Below, piece after piece: positions 1 through 13,174 of a stretch of 64,000 bases of DNA. A program made the translations under genes and the position numbers. The stretch is from NCBI RefSeq assembly GCF_001638985.1, contig NW_017265138.1:2223993-2287992 (forward strand), in the 5' to 3' direction. The stretch is from Phycomyces blakesleeanus NRRL 1555(-). Its lineage: Eukaryota > Mucoromycota > Mucoromycetes > Mucorales > Phycomycetaceae. The notes under the pieces were generated by a model that saw nothing but the letters and a program-made list of their open reading frames with translations, did not search any database and was not told the origin of the DNA. Position 1 is the stretch's first letter; the number at the start of each line of letters is the position of its first letter.

Positions 1-361
1 ACTCATTTCACACATATATATATTCACCATGCAGTTGTGTATACTCCAAGAAACCCACCCAACACTAAAAATATCCCCAAAGTCAAACCAGCAAACAAGC
101 AATAACACTGGCTTTAACCCCCATCAATAAATAATTGGATTTGGTTATTCTTTACCATACAGTTTTCGCACAATACACACACACACAGCGAGATATATAT
201 ATATATATATCATCCCTTCACTCTCTTTTGGTTGGTTTTGATTTTGTAATTGATACAAAGATTTTTCGTGTGAATTAATGGACCAGAGAATGTCATCTTT
301 ATTGTCGATATTTCGCAGGAAGGAAAGAAGAAAAAAAATTGGTAAGTTGGACAAAAACAAA
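1..361. other. 3' flank of eL8, no gene seen
   Basis: AT-rich sequence downstream of the eL8 stop codon, with a CA run near 175-187 and a TA run near 192-210. I see no coding exon or RNA gene. It probably holds the eL8 3' untranslated region. Confidence 0.6.
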
Positions 362-1249
362 TTACTGACGGGCAGCAATCTCCTTGGCAGCCAAAGCAGC
401 ACGCTTGGCCATCTTGGCCTGGGACTTGGGGCCGTTGATTCCTCCACCCCAGACACGTCTGTGCTCCTCCCACTTGTCACCGAAGTTGGTCTTGACGGCA
501 GAGATGAGGTTAGCAAAGTCAGCCTTGTCAGCCTCCTTGAGGTCAGTGAAGGCAAGAGCAGTGGCGGTCTTCTTGTGGACGACGGTACCGAGACGAGCCT
601 TACCCTTGACAATGCAGTAAGGGATACCCATCTTGCGGCAGAGAGCGGGCAAGTAGAGAACGAGCTCAATGGGATCAACATCATCGGCAATTACGACGAG
701 CTGGGCCTTCTTGGCCTCGATCAAGGCAACGATGTGGTTGATACCGTACTTGACAACGACGGGCTTGTCGGTCTTGGCAACCTCCTTCTTCTCAGCCTTG
801 GCAGCGGCAGCGGCACGGAGACGATCCTTCTTCTCGGCCTTGGTCTCGGGTCTGTACTTGTTAGCCAACTTGAAGAGCTGGGTAGCAGTGTTCTTGTCCA
901 AAACCTGGGTGAACTGGTTCAGAGCCGGGGGGACCTTGAGACGCTGGTAGATGATCTTCTTCTGACGCTGGAGGCGGACATATGCGGGCCACTTGACGAA
1001 ACGGGAGACATCGCGCTTGGGCTGGATGTCTTGACCGATGCCAAAGTTCTTGGGACGCTTCTCAATGAGAGGGTTGACAGGAGACTTGGAGGCAGTCTTT
1101 CCCTTGACGGGGTAAGGAGCGGGAGCGACCTTCTTTCCGGTGGACTTCTTGGCGGGGGCCTATTTATTTTTTGGTTGGATGGATGAATACATGTTGCATC
1201 GAAATAAACAAACAAAAAGTATCATGTGGATGGGATATTTACGCACCAT
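362..1249 (-). CDS. 60S ribosomal protein eL8 (L7a/L8)
   Basis: Large-subunit ribosomal protein eL8, a cytosolic structural protein with an L7Ae-type RNA-binding fold. Two exons: 1247-1249 and 362-1159, giving 266 aa, the usual family length. Exon 1 is only the ATG codon. The intron opens GTGCGT and ends AATAG, and exon 2 starts with codons for [10 protein letters not shown]. The middle carries [18 protein letters not shown] and [14 protein letters not shown]. The L7Ae core ([20 protein letters not shown], then [20 protein letters not shown]) lies in the second half, and the end is EIAARQ. Starting at an internal Met would lose the conserved N-terminus, so the ATG-only exon is preferred. Identification is by recognition of family sequence; the splice is inferred from motif and phase. 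Confidence 0.95.
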
Positions 1250-1609
1250 TTTCAATAGATTTCAAACCTCTGGTTGGAGATGTACGAAAAAGAGACGGAT
1301 CCATCATTTGCACTATGCCACGCCTTGTTTGAAACGGATCGCCCGCTCACCAAAGAAGCCGGTCTTTAGGTCCGAGAGGTCACGTGACACATACCGGACC
1401 AAAAAAAAGTGTGTATGTGTATGTGTTCTTATGGATTCTTTTTATTTTCAGGTAATGAAATGTGCTCTCTTTTTATAAATATACGTCCTTCATATACTAT
1501 TATGATATGTATAGAAAAGAAAAATGAATTTATTATTATTATTGTCTAATTAATTGTATGCTTATTTTTTATTTTTTTTAATATAAATTTAGAAAATTTG
1601 ATGATATTA
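1250..1609. other. eL8 promoter side and 3' flank of PPR gene
   Basis: Head-to-tail gap between two minus-strand genes. The part nearest eL8 (to about 1410) is comparatively GC-rich and holds the E-box and CCGGAC site. The rest is AT-rich with ATT runs. No coding exon seen. Confidence 0.6.
1393..1400. promoter_or_regulatory. CCGGAC-type palindromic site upstream of eL8
   Basis: ACCGGACC lies about 145 bp upstream of the eL8 ATG, next to a CACGTG E-box at 1381-1386. Related half sites (GGTCCGAG, CCGGTC) occur just beyond. The same core recurs upstream of eL42 and the Rab gene. A regulatory role is inferred. Confidence 0.4.
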
Positions 1610-3139
1610 TTATTGATTTCTAGTATTAAATGTATAGCTTTTACGAATTGGTCCTGTTGCTGGTTCTTTTCGTGTTCTCCATCTTTTTGAATCAGTAGCA
1701 ACCTTTTTTTTGGCTTCTCTCTCTAGCCATTCGTACACAACCGAGCAGTCTTTATCAAATTCCAGATCTGAGTCCTCACTGAGAGCCAAATGGCAATACT
1801 CCTCGCCAAGTTTGTATTGCCCCAACCCACCACAGAAGCGCATAATACCATACAGACTCTTGGGTGTGACTCTGAGGTGGTAGTTTGCTTTAATTTCAGT
1901 ATCCATCTTTTGCTCCTCCATCATCCGTGTCACTTGGGTTGGACGAATCCCGTATAGCTTTTCAATAGTACGCACACCAAACCAGAGGTCTGAGCTGTCT
2001 ATGGCAGTACGTGAAAGAGCCAGTAAGAATGCGGTGATCAAAGAGTCATCTGGTAAGAAACGTGGGATTTCTCTGGTCTCTCGGCTCAAACGAAACCTGT
2101 CCTTTTTCATCGATCGCTCTGTCGCCGATACTTTGGCTGCTTTGCGTGCCAGTAATGACACAGGGCTACCGTTGCCGTTTTCCTCTTCTTGTGATGGTGA
2201 ATAGTTTGTTCTTTTTTGTTTAAATGTCTCTGAGGATAACTCTACTCGATCTTCGATCTCTTTCCACAGTCGCTGGACTGTTTTCACGGCGTCTCCCTCG
2301 GGCAGGAGATGGCAATGTGAGAGGGCAATGGTGTAAGTGATATGGTCTGGCTGGATATCATTGTCCTTCATATCTTCGAGATTATGGAGGATGTTGTCGA
2401 TTTGGCCTAGCTTTCCGTACACTCCCAATAATGCATTGATGTGTATGGTGGTTGGTTTAAAATTGTATTCTCTCATCCGGACCAAAACCTCTTTTGCTCG
2501 TTCTCCAGCTGTGGGTGAAGTGCTTTTGCGGAAACATGATATTAAGAGTGTAAATGTGCGTTCATTAGGTGGCAAACCCTTCTTACGCATCTATTATTAT
2601 TTATTTTGTGATAACAGGTGAGACTTTTATTCGACTTATACCAGATACATATAAATATAAATAAATCGATGACTTACTCTTACGAAAAGTGTATGGGCCA
2701 TATTGGCTTTTGATTGGGAAGCACATTCTGCTATCAATTGGTTCCAGAGAATTGTTGACTGAAGGCGGTTTGGTAAACAGTTTACAAAGTTTAAAGCGTC
2801 ATCCAATGTGGAGGTTTTGATTATTTGGTTGATTCTGTTCGAGGCAATATAGGGATCTGTTGGCATTGTATAAAGATACTTATTGGGTCCATTGAGCTTA
2901 TCCTCGCCTACATTCACATATTGTAGTCTTCCAGTCGGCTGTCGCTCTTCTCTGATCTGTTGGCGATTGTAATCGGTAGGTTCAGGGCGGTATTTAAGTG
3001 TCACGAATGATCTAACAGAGGATCGGGATTGATTCCGCAGCTGGTTCAAACAAGTGGTATTTTTTACGAGGTTGAGGTAGGCTTGTTGATGCCATGACCG
3101 AGTGTTGCCAATGGCAAGTTTTGATATCTGAGACTGCAT
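1610..3139 (-). CDS. Mitochondrial pentatricopeptide-repeat (PPR) protein
   Basis: Two exons, 2678-3139 and 1610-2590, joined in phase 0 by a GTAAGT...TAG intron, giving 480 aa. The N-terminus is basic, hydroxylated and nearly free of acidic residues, with RSFVTLKYRP around residues 43-52, which fits a mitochondrial presequence. PPR motifs are visible around residues 155-260: a block beginning MRKKGLPPNERTFTLLISCF, then KPTTIHINALLGVYGKLG, then IQPDHITYTIALSHC. PPR proteins bind organellar RNA and act in its stability, processing or translation; the target here cannot be told. The C-terminal half is charged, with another helical repeat block near LRVTPKSLYGIMRFCGGLGQ. The exact family member is not recognised. 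Confidence 0.85.
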
Positions 3140-5916
3140 GTGAACTTCTCTGGGTAATATATATAAATAAATAAATGAAAAAAGAATAGGTCAAGTGAAA
3201 TAATATAGTACCTTTTTTTTTGGGAAACAATTGACAAGTAAGCAGTCCCAAGTGAATAGGAAGAAAAAGAAGGGGGGAAGAGGAGGGGTAGAAAAAGGTT
3301 GAATCTGTGCGCTCATTGGAGGATTTCGGTTACATACAGATTCTTTTATAAATATTTATCCACTCAGTAATTTGACACATATGTGTATATTATGTATTAT
3401 ATAATTCCAGGAATTTGCCTGAATAATTTTTGAACAAAAAAGAAAGGTGCATCTTTCAACAAGAAATTTTGACAGGATGTGTTACTTAACTGTCAAAAAT
3501 CTAATATTTTAAACTTGGTGGTTTCTTGTAGTAGTAAACTTGAGTGCTCTGCTTATTTAAACTGTAAATATATTGATTTGCTTATATGTAAGAGATTATC
3601 TTCTTATTTTTTGAGTGTGGATTATATTATAGAGAAAGGTAAGCATATGCATTTCATGTATTCTAGCTTCTATTCTAGGTTTTAAAATAGCTAAAGAAGT
3701 AATGGATACGATGCATTTTTAGTTATAATCAGGGACTTGTGGACTTCCTTTAGAAATACAGGGATTCGGCTGGCAATACAGAAAGAACTTTATAAGTGTA
3801 TTACCCCATAGCTAAATTACCATTAAACAAGACGATAATGGTTATAAATATTATTGCTTGTTCAAAATCAAGTTGTTTTATTCATTATATATATCTTCAC
3901 AAAAATTGAACTTTTTTTTTACATCATTAATGAAGATAGACCTGGTTCTGTTGGCTTATTAATCATTAAGTGTTTTATATATATTCAAAAGGATATTCTA
4001 GGGAAGTGTGTGTGTGAGTGTCTTGATGGTATTCAAGCTTGAAGACTTTAAGACGGGTACAAGAGGGAGTACAAAGGGACGAAAGTCAAAAACTCGTGTT
4101 ACATGACTTGTATTTTTCATTTAATTAAAAAAAAAAGGTCTCCAGAGATCAAGAGCTGTAGCAAAGTAAAAAATACAAATCCAAGATGAAACGAGAGAAC
4201 ACATTATATATGTATATACTATACTATACATTTTCTTTGAAAGAAACTATCTCGATCATGTAAAGACATATACAAATGATCATGATAAATAATCAATCAA
4301 AATTCCTTTAAATTTAAATTAAATTATTAAATTAAAGCACGGACATTGCACTTTTATTTATTTTTTATATATATTTACTATTAAATTCCCACCATAAACC
4401 TCACCAAATATAAACAATAAAAAATAATGTTTAACAGCCACAAAAACAAATACAAGAAGTATTGGAATGATTTAAAAAGATTTGATGAATATGCGGTGGT
4501 TTATAAATGGGATGAATTTATTAACTCTGAGAAGAACAAGTATACCTCTAAAGACAAACAGACAAATTAGACAACCAGAGTACATTTTTGATAGTCTGGC
4601 TACAAAACAGCCTTGATTTCAATCATATTAAAGGCGTTTTGGGGGTATACATATATATATAGTAGATATATAACACTCAGGTTTTATGAGAATAAGAATA
4701 CAGCTACTTTGTAAAGAGTTGGAATTTTTTCGATTTAACGAAATCTAGAAATTGGATAGTAGCTATTGAGCTCATTTGGCTTATATGTGTTGTATTTTAC
4801 ACCATAGCTAAATTATCGCTTTATTTGAACGTATTGATACATAAATCTATATATATGTTTGTGTTTGTATTTGTGAGGTATTAATGTAATCTACGTAGAT
4901 AGCTAAATATCAGGCGTCATTGCATATATAACCATAACCATAACCATAACTATAAATCTATTTATTTATTTTTTCTGTCAAAAAAACGAATATTTTTTTT
5001 CAGTCAAGCAAGATTTTAGAGCCACAATCAAATTTCAACAGGGAAGTTTCTTTCCTTTTTTGAATATTATACTTTTTTTGTTTAATTACAAAGCGTTTAG
5101 TGCTCTAACCAAGTCTCATGTATGGCTCTGTTTCTTATGCATCTTGTGGTGTGTGTATATTGAACCAAAGATTAGATGCTGTTGTGAGACAATTTTCATC
5201 TAAGCAAAGCAAAAGAAGAAAAAAAGAAAAAGAGTCGGATATGCATCGGAAGAAAAAATATTGAAGGTTGTGTCAGGAAGATCACCTAATTTTTATTCAT
5301 TTTTTTTTCTGGTGTATGTTTTCTTCTCGATTACAATAACGATATAATAGTATCTCTTGTGTAATACTAGCAAAGTGGCCAAGAAATGACTTGGTAGGTA
5401 GAATCCCAAGTTTAATATGTATACATTTATTGACAATAATGATCAAAAATTGATTTCTTATTTATTTATATAATTATATACACAAATTTGTACGGGTGAG
5501 ATCCGCCGTGTTCAGGGCAAATTTTGTTTCAAGTTTATAAAGGTTTTAAAAAGAGTACAAGAAGATGTGTGTATACAAAAGAAAAAAAAAGGGGGAGTTT
5601 GGCAGCTGATCATCTTGTCCCTCCAAGAGATGTATTACAATCACCAAAAACTGGCGTTCAAGTAGAAAAAGCCAACAACAAAAAAAAGGTACCTTTTAAT
5701 TTATTTATATTAGGATTATTATTAATATTATGCTATGTTACGCTATAGTACAATACACTATAATATGATACCGAAGGACTGCTCGTGGTTTTGAACACAA
5801 TAACAAAAGGCACACACACACACAAATATATATATATATATATTATATATCAAATTTAAAATTGGTTTATATACTTTATTATAATGTTATGTAACATTTT
5901 TATATTTATAAAATTA
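3140..5916. other. AT-rich intergenic region, no gene supported
   Basis: About 2.8 kb without a convincing coding exon. It has a 10-bp stem at 3466-3500 (ATTTTGACAG with its complement), a shared motif CCATAGCTAAATTA at about 3808 and 4801, and an ATAACC tandem at about 4931-4953. The short ORFs at 3479-3685, 3854-4042 and 5524-5748 have low-complexity, stop-bounded composition and are judged noise. Confidence 0.5.
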
Positions 5917-7756
5917 TTAATGGGAACCACCACAGCCACCTATTCTATGTAGCTGTGAAGTATTCGTATTACTGTGAGGATTGTGTGATTGAAGGCTTGC
6001 AGGATCAGACGGAGTATCTCGGTTGTCAAAGAATTCCCACAAACCGCAGTCCTGACACTTTGGATCCTCGGGTATGCAGTGGGGAAGAGGGAATTCTTCC
6101 TCAGATTTCTTTAGGATGTTCTCAATTACATCACCAACACGGTGTGATCGAATATCAACCCTCCAACCATGGTCATTAACTGTATCCCAAGTACACACCT
6201 ATATATATATATATATAATTATAATTATGATGGTAAGACACAATGGACTGGAACAGTAAAGTGATATCATAATATCCAATTTCTTTTTTGTTTACTTACT
6301 CTGCCAGTATGACAACGTGTTTCCATGGCAAACCCACCGTACCAGCATGAGCTAACAGGGCCCTACGTCCATGCACACAAATATTTTAATAATAGTTGAC
6401 AAGAATACTCTTTTTACTCTCTTTTTTTTACTTTTATATGTATATATATATACTTACAGTACAAACACCAACAAAAATAGGGTCTCCGGTGTGACCAAAG
6501 TGCCAAAGAGGCATCATATCTACTGGAAGACGTGGCAAATGTAATCGAATAGACGCCAGCAAATCTCCTGGGATCTCAAAAGTGACGGTCGGTACACCAA
6601 ATGTTTGTCCTACCATGCTGGCAAGCGCACCTCCGAGTGAATGTCCGGTCAGCCAGATGGTTGCTTCGGGATACTGATTGGCAACTTCTTTGTAAAGTTC
6701 CTGTTAATTTTGTATATATATCAGTATAAAGTAATCAGACCAACACGCTCAAGATAATATATATATATATATATATACATGTATATATCCAGTTAATAAT
6801 CCTTTACTTACCATGGCATTATCATAATAAAGCTCACTGTTCTTGATATTTCCTTCCAGACAAGAGCTCTCACACATGTACTCGTTTCCTTTGTAGCATT
6901 CACACACCGATCTCCATACTCGACTTACACGGGCACAGCAACAGGAGAACAACATGTTATCCTAAAAACAAAAATATACAAACGTTATTAATGTTAATAA
7001 AAACTTAGTCCTTTTGTGTTTTTTATTAAAGAAAAAAGAAAAGAAACTTGCATTTAGCTTGTCTTTGTCACCAGTGGGTCCTCCTGTAAAGAGACCAGCA
7101 CTTGTACCCTTTATGCTGATAACTATTAAGGACTCATCTGCATTACTGTAGATATGACCTCGGATACCGTCCGATTCCCAGCCAAAAGATGAATTCTACT
7201 CAAAAAAAAATTATATTATTATCTTGATTTCTGTTTATTTGTAATAGCAACAAACTTATACATGTCTTACCTTTACCCACGGTGCTTCTAGCTCATACCA
7301 ATCGGCTGTACCATTAATGATATCTGAATATGCATTGTATGTCATTTGAGCCAGAGTCATTACAGTCTGGCGGTTTGTGACATCAGGCTGGAGACCCAAG
7401 ATTGGTTCGAATTCCAGATCGGCATTGGCCTCCATGCGCATTCTCTGGCCGGTTTCTTTTTGTCTATGAAGCGGGACGAGATCCTTCTGGGAGGGCCGCA
7501 TATATGTTCCAATGACGGGTTTCATTTCAAAGGCGTTGTTTTGGATTGACATTGACATTGATTCCGATACGTCCAGTCTGCGGAATAGGTGAGGAATGGG
7601 ACCATTGATGGATGCATGATGGTAGATTGTCTTGAGTTTGAAGGACTGGAGGTCTAATATATTGGAGCCAAATGGCTGTTGTTGCTGTTGGTGTGTAAAA
7701 GTTGGGCCGGCGTCGACGAGGGCAATAAGACAGATAATTAAGGATGTCCACTTCAT
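5917..7756 (-). CDS. ATG15: Autophagy-related vacuolar lipase Atg15
   Basis: Class 3 (alpha/beta hydrolase) phospholipase/lipase that breaks down autophagic-body and multivesicular-body membranes in the vacuole. Six exons: 7271-7756, 7052-7195, 6812-6961, 6458-6700, 6300-6362 and 5917-6198, giving 455 aa. Residues 1-17 (MKWTSLIICLIALVDAG) form a signal anchor. Family blocks seen: SSFGWESDGIRGHIYS, LFTGGPTGDKDKLNDNMLFS, then CCCARV, GHSLGG with nucleophile Ser281, HTGDPIF with Asp333, CWYGGFAMETRCHTG, and DIRSHRVGDVI with His381. This completes the Ser-Asp-His triad. The intron between exons 2 and 3 (6962-7051) has a GC donor (GCAAGT). The C-terminus, after EEEFPLPHCIPEDPKCQDCG, is short and Ser/Asn/His-rich. 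Start chosen for the signal anchor. Confidence 0.95.
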
Positions 7757-10002
7757 AGTAAACTTTATTATATTGTATGTTGCTTTTTCTGGTTCTGCTT
7801 ATTTATCGTTGTCGTCTTTTATGCTATATTCTTTAGATGATATTTAAGAGAGCGAGAGAAAGTTGTTTGAAACTACGCAATTGATTGTGTGTTGAATGTA
7901 TTAAAATTGATTCGATTCTGACTTTATGTAGATAGTATGTACGGAGGGGGGTATATTTTGGAAGAGAAAGAGAAAGAGAAAGAAAGTAAGAATATTAAGC
8001 TTTTTGTTTTAATTTTTTTTCTAGATTGGTTGAATAAATATATATATATATAATAATGTATGCTTAGTGTTTGATGGCCCGATCAGTTGTTGATAAAGAT
8101 TGAAATATTGAGATATTGAGATATTGGAATGAGTTGTTTGAAAGGAATCCAATATATAAATTACAGTAAAAGTAATAAGGGGTAATCAAGTATCATCACA
8201 AAGCTAAAGCTAAAAGTTAAGATCAGAATCAAGATCAAGAAGGGGAGAGTAGAGCGGATGTCTTTTTGCCGCTGTTTGTAGGACGCTGGGGATAAAATTA
8301 CAAAATACAGACCCCAAAAAGCAAATAAAATAGACGCTTCAATGTTTATATAAATAAATAAATAACCAATAGTCCCCGCCACCCATACCCACAACTATCA
8401 TTATTCTGTATTCCATACGATTTGGTTCGATTCATCTTGGTAGAACCTTCAAACGTCATAAACAAATAAGTAAAATACAGAAGAAGGACAAGAAGGAACC
8501 AAACAGAATCTTGGGTCCTTATTTGACTTATTGACAAATCCTCCAAACAAATTAAAGAACTTGATATTCAACATATTTTAGAAGCTGATTATTTACTTCT
8601 TTTTCAGTTAAATAATGATGGCTCTTATTTAATTTTGACACTAGAACTATACTTGTCTGGTTTATTAAAGTAAGAAATGACTCTAAAACATACATACTTG
8701 CATACACATCGGCTGTATTTTACAAGTGAACACAAATACAAATAAAAGCAAGCCTTTGGTACCAGTATCAAATGAAATAAACTCATCTATTTATATTATA
8801 TTTGTATTTGTATTTGTTTGTTTGTTTGTTTGTTTCAGATACTGGTGACAGTAAGCTCATTAAGACAAAAAAGCTAGCAATTTATACGTTCTTTCTTTCA
8901 TTCTTTACAGGCTTATAAAGTACACCAATTTATCTATTTATTTATTCTTAAAATTCTTATAATTATTTGGATTCTAATCAGCATAAATGCATGAGTTTTT
9001 TTTTATTATCAAAAGATCAAGAAAAAGTATCCAATAGTTTATGAGACCAGTGTCTGTAACTGCCAGAGTCTGGTGCACTTTTAACGCTACTCTTAATTAT
9101 TAATTTAAAATAGGTTTGGCAAAAATTCGAATGTAAATCAAATCGATACTTTTCTTATTCTTCATACATTCCAATAACTCTACAGCATATCATCATAAGA
9201 CTTGTACTTTGCACTCTTTGCAATGAAAGTACGAATAATACAAAACCAAATTCACTTCTTTTCGTCTACTCTATCGTCGTCCAAATATGGTAGTGCTATA
9301 TGGCCTTACCGTTGACGCTGACCACAAGCTTGCATATACATACATACATATATATATATATATATTGTTTTAGGAATAATTGAAGCAATAAAAAATATAA
9401 TATACTCTTTTGCTCATCTCATATCGTTCTACTAACTACTCTATATAATGAGAAAATGTTCGAGATAGAATTTCAGATACAAGAATATGATGGAATTTTT
9501 TAAAAAAACAAGAGACCTTTGTGGACTCAAATTTGTAAAGTCGTACATAATAACCAAATGATTGGCTTGTAAATCACAATGCTTATATAACAATTTACCT
9601 AAATAGTATGTTCAAACTGTGCTTACTAAACGGACAAATAATAATGTATGTTACAGTCAAAGTATTATGTTTTTATTTATTTTTTGTATCTTGAATATAA
9701 AATGTGTAAAAGTGATATTTATGATAAGCTTATATTCGAAACTTTTACTTTATTTGTGAAATTCTATAAAAGAAATTTGTTTCTGTGCTTTGGAGAACAA
9801 CCATTAAAATAATTATGTAACAAACATTGTAATGTCAAGAATCAACAAATACTTCTTTATGCAACTAAAATAAACAAAATAATAACAGCTTAAAGAGGAC
9901 CATGCTATTCTGCTATATATATATAAATTCTATAACTGTAAAATAAAATAAAATAAATTAAATTAAATTAAAGGAAAAAAAAAGGTGCAATATTTGTAAT
10001 AA
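7757..10002. other. AT-rich intergenic region between Atg15 and ADC-lyase-like genes
   Basis: No coding exon is supported. It contains GAGAAA, TA and TTTG microsatellites, an inverted pair around 8762-8850 (CCAGTATC with GATACTGG) and a small imperfect hairpin near 9043-9075 (ACCAG...CTGGT). Short ORFs at 8161-8546 are low-complexity. Confidence 0.5.
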
Positions 10003-11111
10003 TTACACCATTGCTTCTTTTACAACATCCTGCAGTAGCCGTACTCGATAAATCTTTCGCACCGAGTTAAAGCATACAATAATATATCCCCTCTTAAATA
10101 ATAAATAATGATATATTAGAGACACATACACAATTATTTGTTTATTTATTCAAAAAAAGAATCATTTTTACCTCGTGTGCACTCACAAGATCCTCTTTTG
10201 TGATCATTACTTCTTCAACATCATTTTCTTCCAGTAATTTCTGCCGAAATACTCCTTGTAAAAGCCCTTTTTATGTGTGTATATGTACATAGATAGATAA
10301 TTGGATACATGATAAATAATTATTTCATTGATTGATTGATCAAGCGATTATTAATATTATTAATACAAATAATAAAATAAAAATTTACCAGATGAATGGT
10401 GAGGTGTTTTCCAGTGCCATTTGTTGTTTGAATAGGTACCAATAGCCAGATTAGCAATACTGGTCTCAGTCACTTGGCCAAGCTTATTCCAGAGTACGAC
10501 ATCGAACGGAGTATGATCATTCAAAGGATTCCATTCGCAGTGAGAGCGATGGCGTGCGTCTTCGTACACATCTCGACAGGTGGTCTTGTGTGTCACAAAA
10601 GGATTGTCAAGGACATCAGAAGGACAATTGTCCAGAACAATAGAAAACACAGCTCCTCCTTTAGCAGCCTCAACAAGACTTGAGCAAGACAACGGAGGCT
10701 TGGGGCTGTCCAAGTCTGTATGAGATGTAGAAAGTACACCACCCTTGGATAATAGCAAACGCACCTAAGATAATGAAATGAGCAACCAGTATTATTATTA
10801 TTATTATATATTTATTTATTTACCCTCAGATATCTGTCATTTCCTCTGACACTCTCCTGTAGTACATTAATAATATCTTTAGATTCAACAGAACCAAAGT
10901 CATGCCCATTCTTGTTCATGTCATTGATTGCAAGTAGTAATCTTGCAATGTGTAGATTGAGCAAGTAGAATCCTTTTATATGTATGTGTTTTATTAAAAA
11001 ATGACTGTAAAATTTATTATAAAATTATATTTAAGCTATATAAACGCCTTTTTTGAATTTACCTTGTTGCGGATCATAAAGGATTGTTTCTAATAAACTA
11101 AAGTCTTTCAT
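10003..11111 (-). CDS. Class IV PLP aminotransferase fold, aminodeoxychorismate-lyase-like
   Basis: Probable 4-amino-4-deoxychorismate lyase, which releases pyruvate to give p-aminobenzoate for folate synthesis. Five exons: 11063-11111, 10824-10972, 10389-10764, 10172-10266 and 10003-10092, giving 252 aa. The start is MKDFSLLETILYDPQQGFYL. Fold-IV signatures follow: FVTHKTTCRDVYEDAR, with Lys126 the likely PLP Schiff-base lysine; FDVVLWNKLGQVTETSIANL, the PLP-phosphate region; and LLQGVFRQKLLEE. The end has IIVCFNSVRKIYRVRL. Family members are close to branched-chain aminotransferases, but the short length and the CFNSVR ending fit the lyase group better. Substrate is inferred. Splice phases are 1, 0, 1, 0 and all preserve the frame. 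Confidence 0.85.
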
Positions 11112-11373
11112 GACCCCCTTTTTTGTTGTTGTTGCTGTTATTATTACTAAAGAAGTATATGTTTTATTTTATTTTATTTTATATTTTAAAATTATGTATA
11201 TAATATAGTATGATATAATATATAATATAATATAATATAATATAATATAAAGTAAAATAAAGTATATATTTGGTTATTGAAATATTTGAGCTTATCTTTA
11301 TTCCAGACAACCATTTCTTGCTTCTCTTTCACTTTTACTTTCTATAAAGAATTGCTTATATATACTTTAAGGA
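11112..11373. promoter_or_regulatory. Divergent intergenic region (ADC-lyase-like / cystinosin)
   Basis: 262 bp between two divergently transcribed starts. It holds TTTTA and TATAA microsatellites (about 11164-11255) and must contain both promoters. No discrete site could be picked out. Confidence 0.5.
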
Positions 11374-13174
11374 ATGGCGCCTGCAATTCGAGAAACTTCC
11401 TCGGTTGGATGGAATGTAGTTTCGAACATCATTGGCTGGGTAATCACCATTACATTCACGACTTTATTTTTTATTTACTTATTGATTTGAATAAAACAAA
11501 ATGTTGCCTTATCTTTCAATAGACATACTTCTTGTCTTGGTCGGTTAGCTTCTATCCTCAAGCAATTCTCAACTGGCAACGCAAGAGGTATTTTATTATA
11601 TAAATATATAATAATACAAATGTACACTTATTGTTAATAATATTGTTCGATATCTTTAATCAAAAATAATTTAAATAATTAATTGATCTTACTTAGTGTT
11701 CAAGGATTATCAATTGATTTCCTGTATTACAATGTCCTTGGTTTCCTTTGCTATTCGGTAAATTAATCCATGACATTTATAAATCTAATATAAATAAAGC
11801 TTATCAATAATAATATATATATATATAACATATAAAACGACAACAAATTCTTCAAGATATTCAACGTCGCCTTTTTCTTCAGTGAAACGATCCAAGAACA
11901 ATGCAAGTTCCAATATATATATATTAAAAGAAGAAGCTTAAATGTCAGTTAATTGATATTCTAAATTCCAATTTATTTATATGTATATAACAGATAAACA
12001 AAGGAATCATTCAAGCGGTAATCTTGTACGTGCCAACGATGTCATGTTTGCTGTCCATGCTTTCTTGATCTCATCCTTTACACTCGGACAAACGTTTATT
12101 TACAAGGCAAGTCTTATATATATATATAATAATAATAAAAAAGAGATATGTACATTCATTTCATAAATTAATTACTTGAATATCATATACATGTCTATTA
12201 GAAAGAAGAGGCTCAGAAATTATCGACAACCGCTACAGTCTTGATCAGCATTCCAATTGTTGGTGCTGGAATTGGATTGCTGGCAGTCGAGTTTAATGGC
12301 ATACTATGGATCGACCTGATGTACTACCTGAGCTATGTTAAACTGGCCATTAGTTTTATCAAATACCTTCCTCAAGTAAAGTATATTATATATATAAATA
12401 TTTGGGAAATAAAAAGCAGCCTGATTATTAATGGAAGAAAGAGGTGGAAAACGTATTCATTTACTTACCCATTCACACAATTGGTAATTGTTTTGTAGGT
12501 TTGGCTGAATTACAAGCGTAAATCTACTGTTGGTTGGAGTATCTACAATATCCTTTTGGTAAGTGAGAGAGAGAGAGAGAGAGAAATCCATGATCTGTTA
12601 GATACATGTATATTTCTATATACACAATTAAATTAATTGATCAACTAATCAATCAATTAATAGGATTTTGCTGGTGGTGCACTGTCTATCGGTCAGCTCT
12701 TACTGGATGCTTCTATTAGTGGTGACTGGAGTGGTGTATCAGGGGTAAGAAAATAAAACCATGCCTTAATCTTTTTTAAGCAAATGATAATAGTCCTAAA
12801 TTATATACAAACTAATACAACCTTTTGCTATCTCTTTCACGTACTCCTTTACTTTAATAAAGGATCCCGTAAAATTGTAAGTATTCAAAAAGTCAAAGTA
12901 TATATATATATATATATATTGTCAAATTGCACTATAACCAACTAACTATTATTCAAACAAAAACTAAAAAAAAAATGTATAAAGTGGTCTGGGATTTGTC
13001 GCAATTGCATTCGATTTGGTGTTTATCGTCCAGCATTATATACTCTATCGGGATCGAACAGACTTTTACCTTAATTCTGTAGAAGAAGAACGTCGTCGCC
13101 TGATTGCCGAAGGACGTGTTCCCCACCATGAACCTGACCAAGAAAACTATAACTCTACTGGGTGGACCCAATAA
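11374..13174 (+). CDS. Cystinosin-family lysosomal/vacuolar transporter (PQ-loop)
   Basis: Seven-helix PQ-loop transporter related to human CTNS and yeast Ers1; the family exports cystine from the vacuole/lysosome with protons. Ten exons: 11374-11439, 11523-11587, 11697-11757, 11857-11902, 11994-12106, 12202-12375, 12499-12558, 12664-12744, 12863-12876 and 12985-13174, giving 289 aa. The first PQ motif is SVSFYPQAILNW (Pro34-Gln35), the second IKYLPQVWLNYKRKSTVGWS (Pro174-Gln175). DFAGG (Asp196) matches the proton-coupling aspartate region, and DPVKFGLG precedes the last helix. Exon 9 is only 14 nt. Introns 4 (11903-11993) and 5 (12107-12201) both use GC donors (GCAAGT); any GT alternative breaks the frame. 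It lacks the long luminal N-terminus of animal proteins. Confidence 0.92.

Noticed and set aside
278..1186. 302-codon ORF on the plus strand
   Set aside because: It is the antisense shadow of eL8; the minus-strand frame encodes a clearly recognisable ribosomal protein.
7395..8440. GGTTCGA words resembling a tRNA T loop
   Set aside because: At about 7407 it lies in an Atg15 exon and at about 8421 it has no acceptor or anticodon stems. No tRNA, 5S rRNA or snRNA could be supported in the window.
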